Positions 24,434 through 34,387 of a stretch of 64,000 nt of DNA are shown here, one piece after another. The DNA is taken from the NCBI RefSeq assembly GCF_037935975.1, contig NZ_CP149817.1, positions 2,976,001-3,040,000 on the forward strand, given 5' to 3'. The notes below the pieces were generated by a model. It ran no database searches, was not told the origin of the DNA, and saw only the letters and a list, made by a program, of their open reading frames with translations. A program made the translations under genes and the position numbers. How positions within the stretch are numbered: the first letter of the stretch is position 1; every line of letters starts with the position of its first letter. The stretch comes from Teredinibacter turnerae. Its GTDB lineage: Bacteria; Pseudomonadota; Gammaproteobacteria; Pseudomonadales; Cellvibrionaceae.

Positions 24434-27400
24434 TTAGGGCAACACAGGCGCTGGAATTGGACCAAAGTAGCCAATTTCCGCCTCGTTGCCTGGTTGCGGA
24501 TCAACCGACTCGCCAGCCGGATGTTGAACAACGGTGGAGATGTAGGAGAACCCGTTAATGTCGTTAAACATATAAGGCCCGGTATTCTCGGCACCACTTG
24601 GCGCAGAGAAAATGCGCGTGAGTGATTTTGCGTTAAGGTCGTACGCCCACACAAAGTTATTGTCGTGATCGTCCGTATCTTCGGTGATGATCAGAGTGTT
24701 GTAACCGATATAAGCAACGTTATCTGGACCAGCCAGGTTGTCGATGTCACATTGGGAACCCTCAGGCACACCGGAAATAAGACCGGTCATCGCACCAACA
24801 ACATAGTCGGAACCAATCGCGGCATTACTACCCAGAGACATTTCGTACAAACCACCACAGTCGTTTTTGGTAGCAATCTTCATGTGATCAGGGCCGCCAA
24901 CGTCTGCGCTGTTGCCAGCCAGCATCCCGTTGTCGATATCGGAAATCGCCAAGTACATCTTGTGATTGTGCGGATTGTAAGTAATACCTTCTTCCTTCCG
25001 CATTTCCACCGTAGCGCCCAGGTAAGCCGCATAACGACGTGTTTCCAAACGCGAGGCCGCCAGCTCCATACCAGAGTTAAGCCGCAAGCACTCCTGCGAG
25101 CCTTTATGGTTTATGGAGGTGTAGCCCAACATACACTGGTTACCGGTTGGCTCAACGGCGGAGAAGATGTCGTCGAAGGTCAACGCGGCATCGCCCTCGA
25201 TCATGGCTTTGATATCGGCATCCGTCGCATGGCCCATCGGCAGCCATTCGATATCAGCTGCACCCATTCCCGCATTGTCAGCACTGTCGGCCGCAGTCTG
25301 GTTCCACTTCATCGCGTACAAACTACCGGAACTCAGGTCGGTAGGTACATCAGCGATAAACAGGAATAAACCACCGTTGGTGCCATCGTCTGTGAGGTAG
25401 ACTGTTTTTTCATCCGGCATGGCGTAAGCAAGTTCAATCGCCAATCGACCCATCGCGTAGTGCTTGGTCACGGTGTCGGTAACGTTGTCGCCATCGATTT
25501 CGATATCCACTTCAACCGCATAGCCGTACCAATAAGGGTTGATTTCGGTCAGCGCCAGATCTGAATGGTAATCGGCAATCTGATTGTAGTAGCTGTCGAT
25601 TTCACCAGTCGCAGCGGAACGCAAACGGTAATCCGGTTCATACTCTTCAGAACCCAGATGAGTATCCCAAGGCGTTACCATAGCCGCACAGTGGTTGTAG
25701 CCACCGTGCACGTCAGCGAAGTCGATTGGACGCGTGGAAATCATGCTCAACTGACCCGTAGTCGCGTCTTGATGTAATTCGGACAAAGACATTCCACCAG
25801 GAATATTTTCGTACTGCGAAATTGCAAACAGACGGTCACCGCGAGTAATGAAGGACGTAAACTCGTTATAGTTGGACACGAACAGCGGCGTGCCGAACTT
25901 ATCATTTACCTGCGCATAAACATTGCCATCAACCAATTGGCCAGATTTCGCCAGCGTGGTGTAACCGAAGCCAGCGATGGCATTGCCGTTCAACGTCGCC
26001 GCACTACTCGCGAGAATTTGACCTTCCTCAGTTGCATTGGCAGGAGGCGCTATGCCGGTAAAGGCGAGCACACCTGTTTGCCGCTCGTTGATGGTGTTGG
26101 TCACATCACCGGGACCGACATCCGCTAGTACGGTGCCACCTTTGGTATCGCCGTTTTGCTCTTGGGCTTCGGCGACCGAGAAATTCGCAATTTCCCAGGT
26201 GGAAGACGGCTGACCAGTCACCGAGGTGTAATGGAACGCAATCGTCAGGTTGGCGCCTACAAATTCAGACAAATCAATATCACCGGAATTAACAAACGTC
26301 CAGGATTTACCTTCGGTCCAGTTAACTGTTGATGACAGGTTGGTCCACTGGGTGGCGGTTACATCGCCGGTATAGTTAGCTGAAACCATCAACGCGATCT
26401 GATTGCGCGGGTCGTCGCCGTAATTGGAAGCGTTATCGAAATTCAACACGGGGTTAACCGCTTTAGACAAATCCACTGTCCGCACCAACCAGTCATCGCA
26501 GGCCGCTGTTCCCTTATAGCAGGACACTTTCGCGAATGTACTGCCACCTGCTGAACCGCCAACCCAGTCCTGATCGTCTACCGTAGTGGACACTGCAGTC
26601 CAATGGTCGATACCCTGACTAAAATCATCTTCCGCATAAGGCGCCAGATCGGACTCCACTTTAATATCGGTAATTTCCCAGGACGCTGCGTCAGCTACTG
26701 CGGTACTGTAGTGAAACGCCAGTGTAATGGTTTGGCCGTCGTAGGCGGACAAATCGATTTCGCCAGAGTCTGCCCAAGCAAATTCACCGGAAGACCAGGT
26801 GGCCTTATCACTCAATTCAACCCAGCTAGCCGATGCAACATCGCCACTGTAGTCAGTCGCAACCAGAACAGATATTTGCTCGACACTGTTCTTTCCGTAC
26901 TTGTAGGCATTGCGAAATGACAGAACTGCGTTAGTTGCCGAGGTCAAATCCAGCTCGCGCAGCATCCAGTCGTCACAGGCTTCGGCACCTTTATAGCAGT
27001 TGGCCGCAGCGTAATTCACACCGGAATAACTACTTTGCTGCCAATTCAAACTGGCCTCACCATTGTCGATGACTGTCCAACCCGCGAGATCGGTTCCTGT
27101 GAAGCTGTCTTCAAAAATTACTGTTTTGTCAGCGGCGGGCTGTTGGGTTTCTGGATCAACAACTTTGCCATCAAAAAACTCCAGATCCATCCAGACCAGA
27201 CGATGGTCGGAGCTTTCGACATCGTTAGCGTCAACGGCTTCTACCAGATAGTGCAAATTATCTGAGTGTCGCGGCCAGAATACGCCGGTTTGCTTAATAC
27301 GCATTCCCTGCGCGGATGGCAACACATAGTCTGCTCGCATTGCCCAGTCTGCGGTGTGACTGGTTCCGTAGAGATTTTCAGGCGAATTTTCGGCACCACC

Positions 27401-29269
27401 GACACTGGTAGGCACTTGGAAGTTAACACTGTCTTCACGCAAATTCGGGTTCACATAGGGTGAATCCAGAAGCTGATCAATTGCACGAGAGTCGTCGTCG
27501 AAAATATATGCATCGCCTTCTACACTGGACGCATTCTCGTCGCCAACAATAATAAACATATCGCCATCGTTCAGGGTGACACCAGCGTTATAGTTGTCGT
27601 CGTAAAGATAACCACCTTTAGCCGGATCGATGTAATCGGCCCACAGTCGAATTTCGTCTGCATTGCGTTTTCCGTTACGGTCTTCTTCAGCGTCAAATGT
27701 TGGCGGCGTTGGGTGAGAGCCCAATATATGGATAGTTTTACCGCCGATTGTGACCGGTACATCCATATGGGTTTTAGAGGATAAGCGGAAGGCTTCCCAT
27801 TCCGCTGCACTATAGAATTTTTCACCTTCGAGCTCTGGCTCTAATGCACCGGGCATATCTTTCCATTTAAACAGCTGGAAAGTCCGCGCGTTGGTTTCGT
27901 CGAGCGGGTACTTGGAGAATACCGCCATGCAGTATTTTCCTGGGTATTCGCCAAAACCATAAGCGTCGTCCGCGGTATTGTCCGAGCCATCGTTGTTCAG
28001 ATCAAAACCGCTGGGCACACCGGTATTACAGTCGTTGGTATAAATGTAATCATAGGTGATGGCACCCGCACCGTTTTGCGATACCTTCAAATAGTGTTCG
28101 TTGAACGAGTTGATAGTGGCCATATTGTCGTTGCCATCAATTTCATTCAACAGCAGCACATCGGCGTTCGCACGCTGAATAATTTCAGCCACCTTTTGTG
28201 CTTTAACGTAATCACCGTTGTCGAAAGCCGCTTTCAAACCACCCGCGACCTTAAAAGGATCAAAACCCGCGTTGAAAGTCGCCACACGGAAATCACCTTG
28301 TTTCGCGGGCATGCTGTAAGCGGACTGAGTTTCCACCGTAACAAACTTGGAAATATCGATTTCAGTTTGCGCATTATCGGTAATGGTTAAGGTAACCTGA
28401 TATTCACCAGGGTTAGCGAAGGTATGCTCGACGGCGCTGCCAGTTGCGGCATCCGTATTATCGCCAAAATCCCACTCGTAGGTGAATGGCTCGCCGGCAC
28501 CGTTAAATGCGGATGCATTAAAACTGATGCTGCGGTTCGCGTAGAAGGTTTCGTCGGGTAGCGTGATTTCACCACCTAACGGGAAATCCCCTGTACCCAT
28601 GCCGTCGATAAGAATATCGTCAATTTCCCACTTCGCCGCATCTGGAACCGGGGCGACATAATGAAATGCCACGACCACAGGCTTACCAACAAAATCAGTC
28701 AGAGACACATCACCAGAATCAACAAATTCAAACGCACCGCCAGACCAGTTCGCAGACTCGGTGATATCTGTCCAGGTAGCGGTGGCTGGATCACCCGCAT
28801 AATCATCACTGACCATCAATTTCATCTGGTCAGCCGAATTATTACCGTAATTCCATGCGCTATTAAAGGTGATTTTTGCCGAGGTGAAATTGGTGAGGTC
28901 AATTTCTGGTGAGATCATCCAATCATCACACGCTGCGTCGCCCTGATAGCAATTTGCCACAGCAAATTTGTCACCCGCATAGGTTTCGGTTATCCAGTCT
29001 TTGTCACTGGCCAGGCTGATAGTCGTCCACTTGCTCAGGCTACCAGATTCGAAATTGTCCTCGAACAATTTGATATAGCGTGGCGCTTCTACGCCACCGG
29101 AACTACTGGAACTAGTCGACGAACTCGCGGAAGAACTGCTGCTAGAAGAACTGCTCGAAGAAGAGCTGCTCGAACTGCCAGAAGAGTTGTCGTCATCGTC
29201 GTTCCAGCCACAACCCGATAACACGATTGCAGCAGAGAGCGCGGCGACTTTGAAATGATTCACCTTCAC
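24434..29269 (-). CDS. Multidomain secreted lipoprotein: EEP nuclease/phosphatase fused to PhoX-like phosphatase
   Basis: 1611 aa. The leader has the lipobox LSGC (Cys 20), then a polyserine linker (about 29-57). Modules in order: a jelly-roll 'choice-of-anchor J' domain (65-222), a PKD domain (236-313, EWDFGDN), an endonuclease/exonuclease/phosphatase domain (325-700: VATFNAGFD, VLLLNEIDG, ILGSHPTPP, SSDHRLVWMD), two more anchor-J copies (715-872, 878-1032; each with a NCYxGxxACDDW or SCYKGTAACDDW core), and a DUF839/PhoX-like region (1050-1611: CAAMVTPWDTHLGSEEYEPD). The EEP and PhoX families both hydrolyse phosphoesters, so it probably releases phosphate from organic substrates or extracellular DNA at the cell surface. 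It lies 29 bp downstream of the diheme cytochrome gene in the same operon. The substrate is inferred. Confidence 0.85.
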   Translation of the reverse strand: MKVNHFKVAALSAAIVLSGCGWNDDDDNSSGSSSSSSSSSSSSSSSSASSSTSSSSSGGVEAPRYIKLFEDNFESGSLSKWTTISLASDKDWITETYAGDKFAVANCYQGDAACDDWMISPEIDLTNFTSAKITFNSAWNYGNNSADQMKLMVSDDYAGDPATATWTDITESANWSGGAFEFVDSGDVSLTDFVGKPVVVAFHYVAPVPDAAKWEIDDILIDGMGTGDFPLGGEITLPDETFYANRSISFNASAFNGAGEPFTYEWDFGDNTDAATGSAVEHTFANPGEYQVTLTITDNAQTEIDISKFVTVETQSAYSMPAKQGDFRVATFNAGFDPFKVAGGLKAAFDNGDYVKAQKVAEIIQRANADVLLLNEIDGNDNMATINSFNEHYLKVSQNGAGAITYDYIYTNDCNTGVPSGFDLNNDGSDNTADDAYGFGEYPGKYCMAVFSKYPLDETNARTFQLFKWKDMPGALEPELEGEKFYSAAEWEAFRLSSKTHMDVPVTIGGKTIHILGSHPTPPTFDAEEDRNGKRNADEIRLWADYIDPAKGGYLYDDNYNAGVTLNDGDMFIIVGDENASSVEGDAYIFDDDSRAIDQLLDSPYVNPNLREDSVNFQVPTSVGGAENSPENLYGTSHTADWAMRADYVLPSAQGMRIKQTGVFWPRHSDNLHYLVEAVDANDVESSDHRLVWMDLEFFDGKVVDPETQQPAADKTVIFEDSFTGTDLAGWTVIDNGEASLNWQQSSYSGVNYAAANCYKGAEACDDWMLRELDLTSATNAVLSFRNAYKYGKNSVEQISVLVATDYSGDVASASWVELSDKATWSSGEFAWADSGEIDLSAYDGQTITLAFHYSTAVADAASWEITDIKVESDLAPYAEDDFSQGIDHWTAVSTTVDDQDWVGGSAGGSTFAKVSCYKGTAACDDWLVRTVDLSKAVNPVLNFDNASNYGDDPRNQIALMVSANYTGDVTATQWTNLSSTVNWTEGKSWTFVNSGDIDLSEFVGANLTIAFHYTSVTGQPSSTWEIANFSVAEAQEQNGDTKGGTVLADVGPGDVTNTINERQTGVLAFTGIAPPANATEEGQILASSAATLNGNAIAGFGYTTLAKSGQLVDGNVYAQVNDKFGTPLFVSNYNEFTSFITRGDRLFAISQYENIPGGMSLSELHQDATTGQLSMISTRPIDFADVHGGYNHCAAMVTPWDTHLGSEEYEPDYRLRSAATGEIDSYYNQIADYHSDLALTEINPYWYGYAVEVDIEIDGDNVTDTVTKHYAMGRLAIELAYAMPDEKTVYLTDDGTNGGLFLFIADVPTDLSSGSLYAMKWNQTAADSADNAGMGAADIEWLPMGHATDADIKAMIEGDAALTFDDIFSAVEPTGNQCMLGYTSINHKGSQECLRLNSGMELAASRLETRRYAAYLGATVEMRKEEGITYNPHNHKMYLAISDIDNGMLAGNSADVGGPDHMKIATKNDCGGLYEMSLGSNAAIGSDYVVGAMTGLISGVPEGSQCDIDNLAGPDNVAYIGYNTLIITEDTDDHDNNFVWAYDLNAKSLTRIFSAPSGAENTGPYMFNDINGFSYISTVVQHPAGESVDPQPGNEAEIGYFGPIPAPVLP

Positions 29270-29298
29270 GGAAACCCCCGGTTTATGATTAGAAAAAG

Positions 29299-30861
29299 CT
29301 ATTGAAGGAAAGAGGACCAGTCCAGGCGCAAATCGTAGTGGTAGGTTTTTTCTACCGGTAGTACGGGCGCCGTGGCTGGGTCTATGTGGTCGAACACATT
29401 GCGCTTATTGCCCAGCACCGCATCGCGCCCCTGGGAAAAAGATTGCGTTTTAACGATCTGCCAATACACTTTATTTAACGCCAGTGCGCGCTCAGACGAA
29501 GGCGTCACCAGTGTCTTTACATCGGCCGATTTAACAAGATTGGTATTCACCTGCGTGGCGTCATCGAACCAGCGGGTTAGCATTTCTTCGTTCTGACGAA
29601 ATTCATCACCGCCGCCAGTACGGGAGAAATAGGTGAGATACTCCCCTTCGACTTCGTTCCGGTTGGGCACATCGGGCATACCGGCGAGATCGATATACCC
29701 CCAACCTTTAGCGCCGTCGATTTTGCGGGGAAAAGAAAAGCTTTGATCGATGGTGGTACCTACAGTGGTATGACAACCCATGCAGAAAAAATTTTCTTCG
29801 TAGTTTGCCAGGCGTAAGCGGCCCTCTTTATCTTCCAGCCAGCTCTGCACGTACCAGCCCATACCATTATTTAGCCCGGCTTTTTCAACCGGTTTTGCCC
29901 AGGCGTAATTGGGCAACCGTCCCTGGTCTTTTTCACGCTGCTCTACGTTGTACATATAACGCATTGCAGGTTCCGACAGGTCCTTATATTTTTTGGTATA
30001 GCGGATTTCCTTTACACGTTTTGCCGCAACAACCTGTCCTTTATCGCGAACGTCCAGGTAGCGAAGTGTATGTAAAAACTCTGTACCGCTCGGATACATT
30101 TGCCGTTGTAGCGGAATACCCGCGGCCGCGCCTAAATAATATTGGCGATAAACAATAGAATTTGCGCGGCCGAAAGCTCCATCCCCGTCCAGGTCGACAC
30201 CAATTTCGGCTTCCTCGGTAGGAGGAATGGATATTCGGGGGAGCTCTTTAATACTCAACTCGACTAAAGATAAATTCAGTAAATAGAGCGCGCGGCTCGG
30301 TTTGCCATCTTCGGTTTGGCGAAACAGCGCCGGCAAGCGAATCATTACGTCATCTGCGCTGCCATTTGTCGGCCAGAAGCTACTCGGCAAAGGCTTGTAA
30401 TTAAATGCCACCCAACCGGAGCCATCGTTGGCAAAGCCCAGATCATCAAATGCTTTGTCAGGTGAACCCAGGTTTTTTAACGCAATTGCGGACTGCCCTG
30501 AGGTTGGCGTAAGCTCTGGATAAAGTGCAGCGTAGTTATCCTGACGTACATAATCGAGCACATCGGAATCTTTAACGGTTGCGGTGTGCTTGCTAAAGTC
30601 CTTAAAAAAGTTTTGCCAGCGGTTCGTTTCACCATACTCGGAAAAGGCATAGGCCGCCTGGAGCACCCCGTCATCCAGCGTATTTAAGCGCGTGCCCTTT
30701 GGGTGGCTCTGATGGCAGATGTAACAAGGGTTGTGCTGACCTTCTGTTTTGGTGTAGCACTGGGGAGGGATTACAGCTTCTTCGTTGCGCAGCTCGGCTG
30801 CAAAAGCCGTTGCACTGCAGATATTTATAAACCCCAATAACCCTAGAAAAGACCAACGCAT
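29299..30861 (-). CDS. Periplasmic diheme c-type cytochrome family protein
   Basis: 520 aa. A signal peptide (MRWSFLGLLGFINICSATAFA) is followed by two heme-binding motifs, CYICH at about residues 46-50 and CMGCH at about 363-367. The rest resembles no familiar peroxidase; long stretches contain calcium-type DLDGDGAFG. It is probably exported and loaded with two hemes by the cytochrome c maturation system. I start at the internal ATG at 30861, which opens directly on the signal peptide, instead of 30903. It precedes the phosphoesterase gene by 29 bp, so the two are likely cotranscribed. Why a cytochrome accompanies a phosphatase is unclear. Confidence 0.82.
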   Translation of the reverse strand: MRWSFLGLLGFINICSATAFAAELRNEEAVIPPQCYTKTEGQHNPCYICHQSHPKGTRLNTLDDGVLQAAYAFSEYGETNRWQNFFKDFSKHTATVKDSDVLDYVRQDNYAALYPELTPTSGQSAIALKNLGSPDKAFDDLGFANDGSGWVAFNYKPLPSSFWPTNGSADDVMIRLPALFRQTEDGKPSRALYLLNLSLVELSIKELPRISIPPTEEAEIGVDLDGDGAFGRANSIVYRQYYLGAAAGIPLQRQMYPSGTEFLHTLRYLDVRDKGQVVAAKRVKEIRYTKKYKDLSEPAMRYMYNVEQREKDQGRLPNYAWAKPVEKAGLNNGMGWYVQSWLEDKEGRLRLANYEENFFCMGCHTTVGTTIDQSFSFPRKIDGAKGWGYIDLAGMPDVPNRNEVEGEYLTYFSRTGGGDEFRQNEEMLTRWFDDATQVNTNLVKSADVKTLVTPSSERALALNKVYWQIVKTQSFSQGRDAVLGNKRNVFDHIDPATAPVLPVEKTYHYDLRLDWSSFLQ

Positions 30862-31091
30862 TATTTGCCCGACTAATAGTGAATACACAATTGGCCCGGA
30901 CAATAGCGAACTAATGTTACGGTATGAGGAATTTTTTATTTCTTTGACTTAACTCACGGAAATATTCGCAAGAAAAACGAATGTTGGAATTATTCGAGGG
31001 TCAGTTGACGCCATTTTAGCGATCCCTAATTAAAAGCCGCCAGATAGGCAACGCCTGAGTGCAGGCAACGCGTATTGTCGCGAGATAAAAA

Positions 31092-31123
31092 AACCGGCAC
31101 ACCCGCGTGAAAGGTGGCCGGTT
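31092..31123 (-). terminator. Rho-independent terminator of the efflux operon
   Basis: AACCGGC (31092-31098) pairs with GCCGGTT (31117-31123). On the minus strand the stem is followed by seven T residues. It lies about 70 bp after the permease stop. The rest of 30862-31191 is gene-free. Confidence 0.85.
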
Positions 31124-31191
31124 GAACAACACAGTTAAAGTATTAACTGGTTAAAAACGTTGCTAACCGCCAAACGGCTAGCACTTAAACA

Positions 31192-34100
31192 TCAGATAGC
31201 GTCCGCTTGCGTCGCTGTTGGCGTGGCAACTGGCGATTTCTGAAACTTTTTCTCCAGCGTGCGCAACAGCACATAAAAGATGGGCGTAAAAAATAATCCA
31301 AACGCTGTGACGCCAAGCATACCGGAAAATACCGCTATTCCCATCACAACGCGCATTTCTGCACCCGCACCTGTCGAGAATACCATCGGCACCACACCCA
31401 TGATGAACGCAAATGACGTCATCAAAATTGGGCGCAGACGTAAACGGCTGGCGGTGATGGCCGCTTCCAATGTGGGCATCCCCTCTATTTCCAATTCCCG
31501 TGCGAACTCCACAATCAAAATAGCGTTTTTACAGGCTAAGCCCGCCAGCACGAACAAGCTGACCTGGGTAAACACGTTGTTGTCGCCACCACTGATAAAC
31601 ACCCCGGCAAGGGCCGCCAGAATCGAAAGTGGTACCACCAGAATTACGGCTAACGGTAACACGACACTTTCATACTGGGCGGCGAGTACCAGGAAAACCA
31701 AAATCAGGCACAGCGGGAAAATATAGATAGCTGTGTTGCCCGACAACACTTGTTGGTAGGTGAGATCTGTCCATTCATAACTGATACCCGGCGGCAAAAC
31801 TTCGTCCAGAATTTCACTGATGGCATCCTGTGCCTGACCACTCGAGTAGCCGGGGGCCGCATCGCCATTTAAATCCGCTGCCAGGTAACCGTTATAGTGG
31901 GTCGCACTTTCCGGGCCGTAACTATCGGATATGTGCACCACCGAACCGAGCGGCACCATATCGCCTTCTCTGTTACGCACTTTTAAATTCAACGCATCGT
32001 CAATGGATTCACGGTACTGTGCGTCAGCTTGTGCAATAACCCGATAGGTGCGACCAAACTGATTGAAATCGTTGATATACAGCGAACCCAAGTAGATTTG
32101 CATGGTTTCGAAAATTTCACGCAAGTCCAACCCCAGCTGCTTCGCCTTAGTACGATCGAGATCCGCATATAATTGAGGAACGTTGATCTTGTAGTTAGAG
32201 TACACACGGCTCAGCTCTGGGCGCTGCATTGCCTTTTGACTTGCTTGCGCAACAACATCTGCCAGGGCTTCGTAGCCCAATCCTGCACGATCTTCAATTT
32301 GCAACTTAAAGCCACCCGTCGTACCCAGTCCACGCACAGGCGGAGGCGGGAAGATGGCGATAAACGCTTCGTCAATAGCGCCGAATTTTTGTTGCAAACG
32401 CTGCGCAATAGCGGCCGCAGACTGGCTGCTACCCGTTCGTTCATCGAAATCCGTCAGCGGGAAAAACACGATGCCAGCACTGGAACTGTTAACAAAGCCA
32501 TTAATACTAAGGCCCGGGAATTGAACAGCGTTAGCCACGCCCTCCTCTTCCAAGCCAATCGCACCCATATCTTCGATAACCTGGCGGGTACGCTCCAGCG
32601 TTGCGCCATCCGGCAAAATAGCAAAGGCGATCAGGTATTGCTTATCTTGTGGAGGCACAAAGCCTTTGGGAATACTAATAAATTCCCAACAGGTAATTGC
32701 CAGAAAGCCCGCGTAGATTGCCATCATAATGGTCTTGCGACCCAGCAAGTGCTGCACACTGCGACCATACCCATTCGAGCTCGCACTAAATACCCGGTTA
32801 AAACCGCGGAAAAATGGGCCAAACACTTTTTCCATACCGCGGGTTAGGAAGTCTTTCGGCGCATCGCGGTCTTTCAGCAACAGCGCAGACAATGCCGGGC
32901 TGAGTGTCAGCGAGTTTACCGCCGATATCACGGTGGAAATCGCAATAGTCAAAGCAAACTGTTTGTAGAACTGACCAGTCAAACCACTGACAAACGCGAT
33001 AGGCACGAACACTGCCACCAAGGTGAGAGAAATGGCAATGATCGGCCCGCTTACTTCCTGCATGGCTTTATAGGTAGCTTGCAGCGGGTGAAGCCCCTCT
33101 TCGATATTACGTTCAACGTTTTCGACCACAACGATCGCATCGTCCACAACAATACCGATAGACAACACCAATCCGAACAGGGACAAGGTGTTAATCGAGA
33201 AACCAAACACGTGCATCAGCGCAAATGTACCCACGATAGAAACAGGTACTGCTAACAGTGGAATAATCGATGCTCTCCAAGTTTGCAGAAACACGACAAC
33301 CACAATAACGACCAGCAGCAGCGCTTCAAACAAGGTGTGAACAACCGCCTCAATAGAGCCTCGAACAAACACCGTTGGATCGTAAACCAGCTCATAACCC
33401 ATACCGGCTGGAAAGTCTTCCGACAGCCGCTCCATGGTCTCACGCACCTGATCGGAAATCTGGATTGCATTCGCACCGGGCGCCTGGAAGATGGGGATAG
33501 CAACGGCAGGCTTGTTGTCCAGAAGTGCATTCAGGCCGAAGTCCGATGCCCCCAGCTCTATTCGCGCAACGTCGCGCAAGCGGGTGATTTCCCCGTGCTG
33601 GCCCGCTTTGATAATGATGCTGCCGAACTCCTCTGGCGTTTCCAGTCGGCCTTTCGCGTTGATGGGCATTTGCACTTCGATCGCGGACGACACCGGCGCG
33701 CCGCCTATAATTCCGGCCGCCACCTGCACGTTCTGTTCGCGAATGGCATTAACCACATCGGTTGACGTCAGGTTGTACTCGGCAATCTTATCCGGGTTAA
33801 GCCAGATACGCATCGCGTAGTCACCGGAGCCAAAGAGTCGCACCATCCCCACGCCAGTCAGCTTCGCCAGTTCATCTTTAACGCTCAGTACTGCGTAGTT
33901 GCGCAGAAACAAGTCGTCATAACGCTGATCTGGCGATGTCAGGTGAACCACCATCGTGAGGTTAGGTGAACTCTTGGTTACAGTAACACCTACCTGGCGG
34001 GTGACTTCCGGTAACCGGGGTAACGCCTGGGAAACCCGGTTCTGTACCATTTGCTGAGCTAGGTCAGGGTCGGTACCAATTTTGAACGTGACGGTCAGCA

Positions 34101-34371
34101 TCATCTGGCCATCAGTCGTTGCCTGCGAGAACATGTAAATCATGTTCTCCACGCCGCTCATTTGCTCCTCAAGCGGGCGCGCAACAGTTTCAGCGATAAC
34201 TTTCGGGTTGGCACCCGGAAACGATGCGTTTACCACCACAGAGGGCGGCGCAACTTCCGGGTACTCGGAGATTGGCAATTGAAACACTGCCAGTAAACCC
34301 GAGATGAAAATAAGTAGTGAAATCACTCCCGCAAAGATGGGGCGATCCACGAAGAATCGGGATATATTCAC
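31192..34371 (-). CDS. RND efflux pump permease (AcrB/MexB, HAE1 type)
   Basis: 1059 aa, full length for an inner-membrane trimeric drug/proton antiporter. It starts ISRFFVDRPIFAGVISLLIF and has the duplicated 12-helix layout. The TM4 motif GIVVDDAIVVVENVERN supplies the Asp pair of the proton relay; the TM10 region carries the Lys in GLACKNAILIVEFA. Both periplasmic loops are present. Substrates are most likely hydrophobic toxic compounds. The gene follows the adaptor gene by 16 bp. No outer-membrane channel gene is in the operon, so a TolC-type protein encoded elsewhere is expected. Confidence 0.97.
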   Translation of the reverse strand: MNISRFFVDRPIFAGVISLLIFISGLLAVFQLPISEYPEVAPPSVVVNASFPGANPKVIAETVARPLEEQMSGVENMIYMFSQATTDGQMMLTVTFKIGTDPDLAQQMVQNRVSQALPRLPEVTRQVGVTVTKSSPNLTMVVHLTSPDQRYDDLFLRNYAVLSVKDELAKLTGVGMVRLFGSGDYAMRIWLNPDKIAEYNLTSTDVVNAIREQNVQVAAGIIGGAPVSSAIEVQMPINAKGRLETPEEFGSIIIKAGQHGEITRLRDVARIELGASDFGLNALLDNKPAVAIPIFQAPGANAIQISDQVRETMERLSEDFPAGMGYELVYDPTVFVRGSIEAVVHTLFEALLLVVIVVVVFLQTWRASIIPLLAVPVSIVGTFALMHVFGFSINTLSLFGLVLSIGIVVDDAIVVVENVERNIEEGLHPLQATYKAMQEVSGPIIAISLTLVAVFVPIAFVSGLTGQFYKQFALTIAISTVISAVNSLTLSPALSALLLKDRDAPKDFLTRGMEKVFGPFFRGFNRVFSASSNGYGRSVQHLLGRKTIMMAIYAGFLAITCWEFISIPKGFVPPQDKQYLIAFAILPDGATLERTRQVIEDMGAIGLEEEGVANAVQFPGLSINGFVNSSSAGIVFFPLTDFDERTGSSQSAAAIAQRLQQKFGAIDEAFIAIFPPPPVRGLGTTGGFKLQIEDRAGLGYEALADVVAQASQKAMQRPELSRVYSNYKINVPQLYADLDRTKAKQLGLDLREIFETMQIYLGSLYINDFNQFGRTYRVIAQADAQYRESIDDALNLKVRNREGDMVPLGSVVHISDSYGPESATHYNGYLAADLNGDAAPGYSSGQAQDAISEILDEVLPPGISYEWTDLTYQQVLSGNTAIYIFPLCLILVFLVLAAQYESVVLPLAVILVVPLSILAALAGVFISGGDNNVFTQVSLFVLAGLACKNAILIVEFARELEIEGMPTLEAAITASRLRLRPILMTSFAFIMGVVPMVFSTGAGAEMRVVMGIAVFSGMLGVTAFGLFFTPIFYVLLRTLEKKFQKSPVATPTATQADAI

Positions 34372-34387
34372 GCATCAGACCTTTAAA

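Noticed and set aside
29090-29200. Low-complexity repeat that looks like a minisatellite or CRISPR-like array
   Set aside because: It is the codons of the polyserine linker of the secreted phosphoesterase.
30862-31191. Pho box upstream of the phosphoesterase operon
   Set aside because: No pair of CTGTCAT-like half-sites could be found near the promoter, so phosphate control remains untested.
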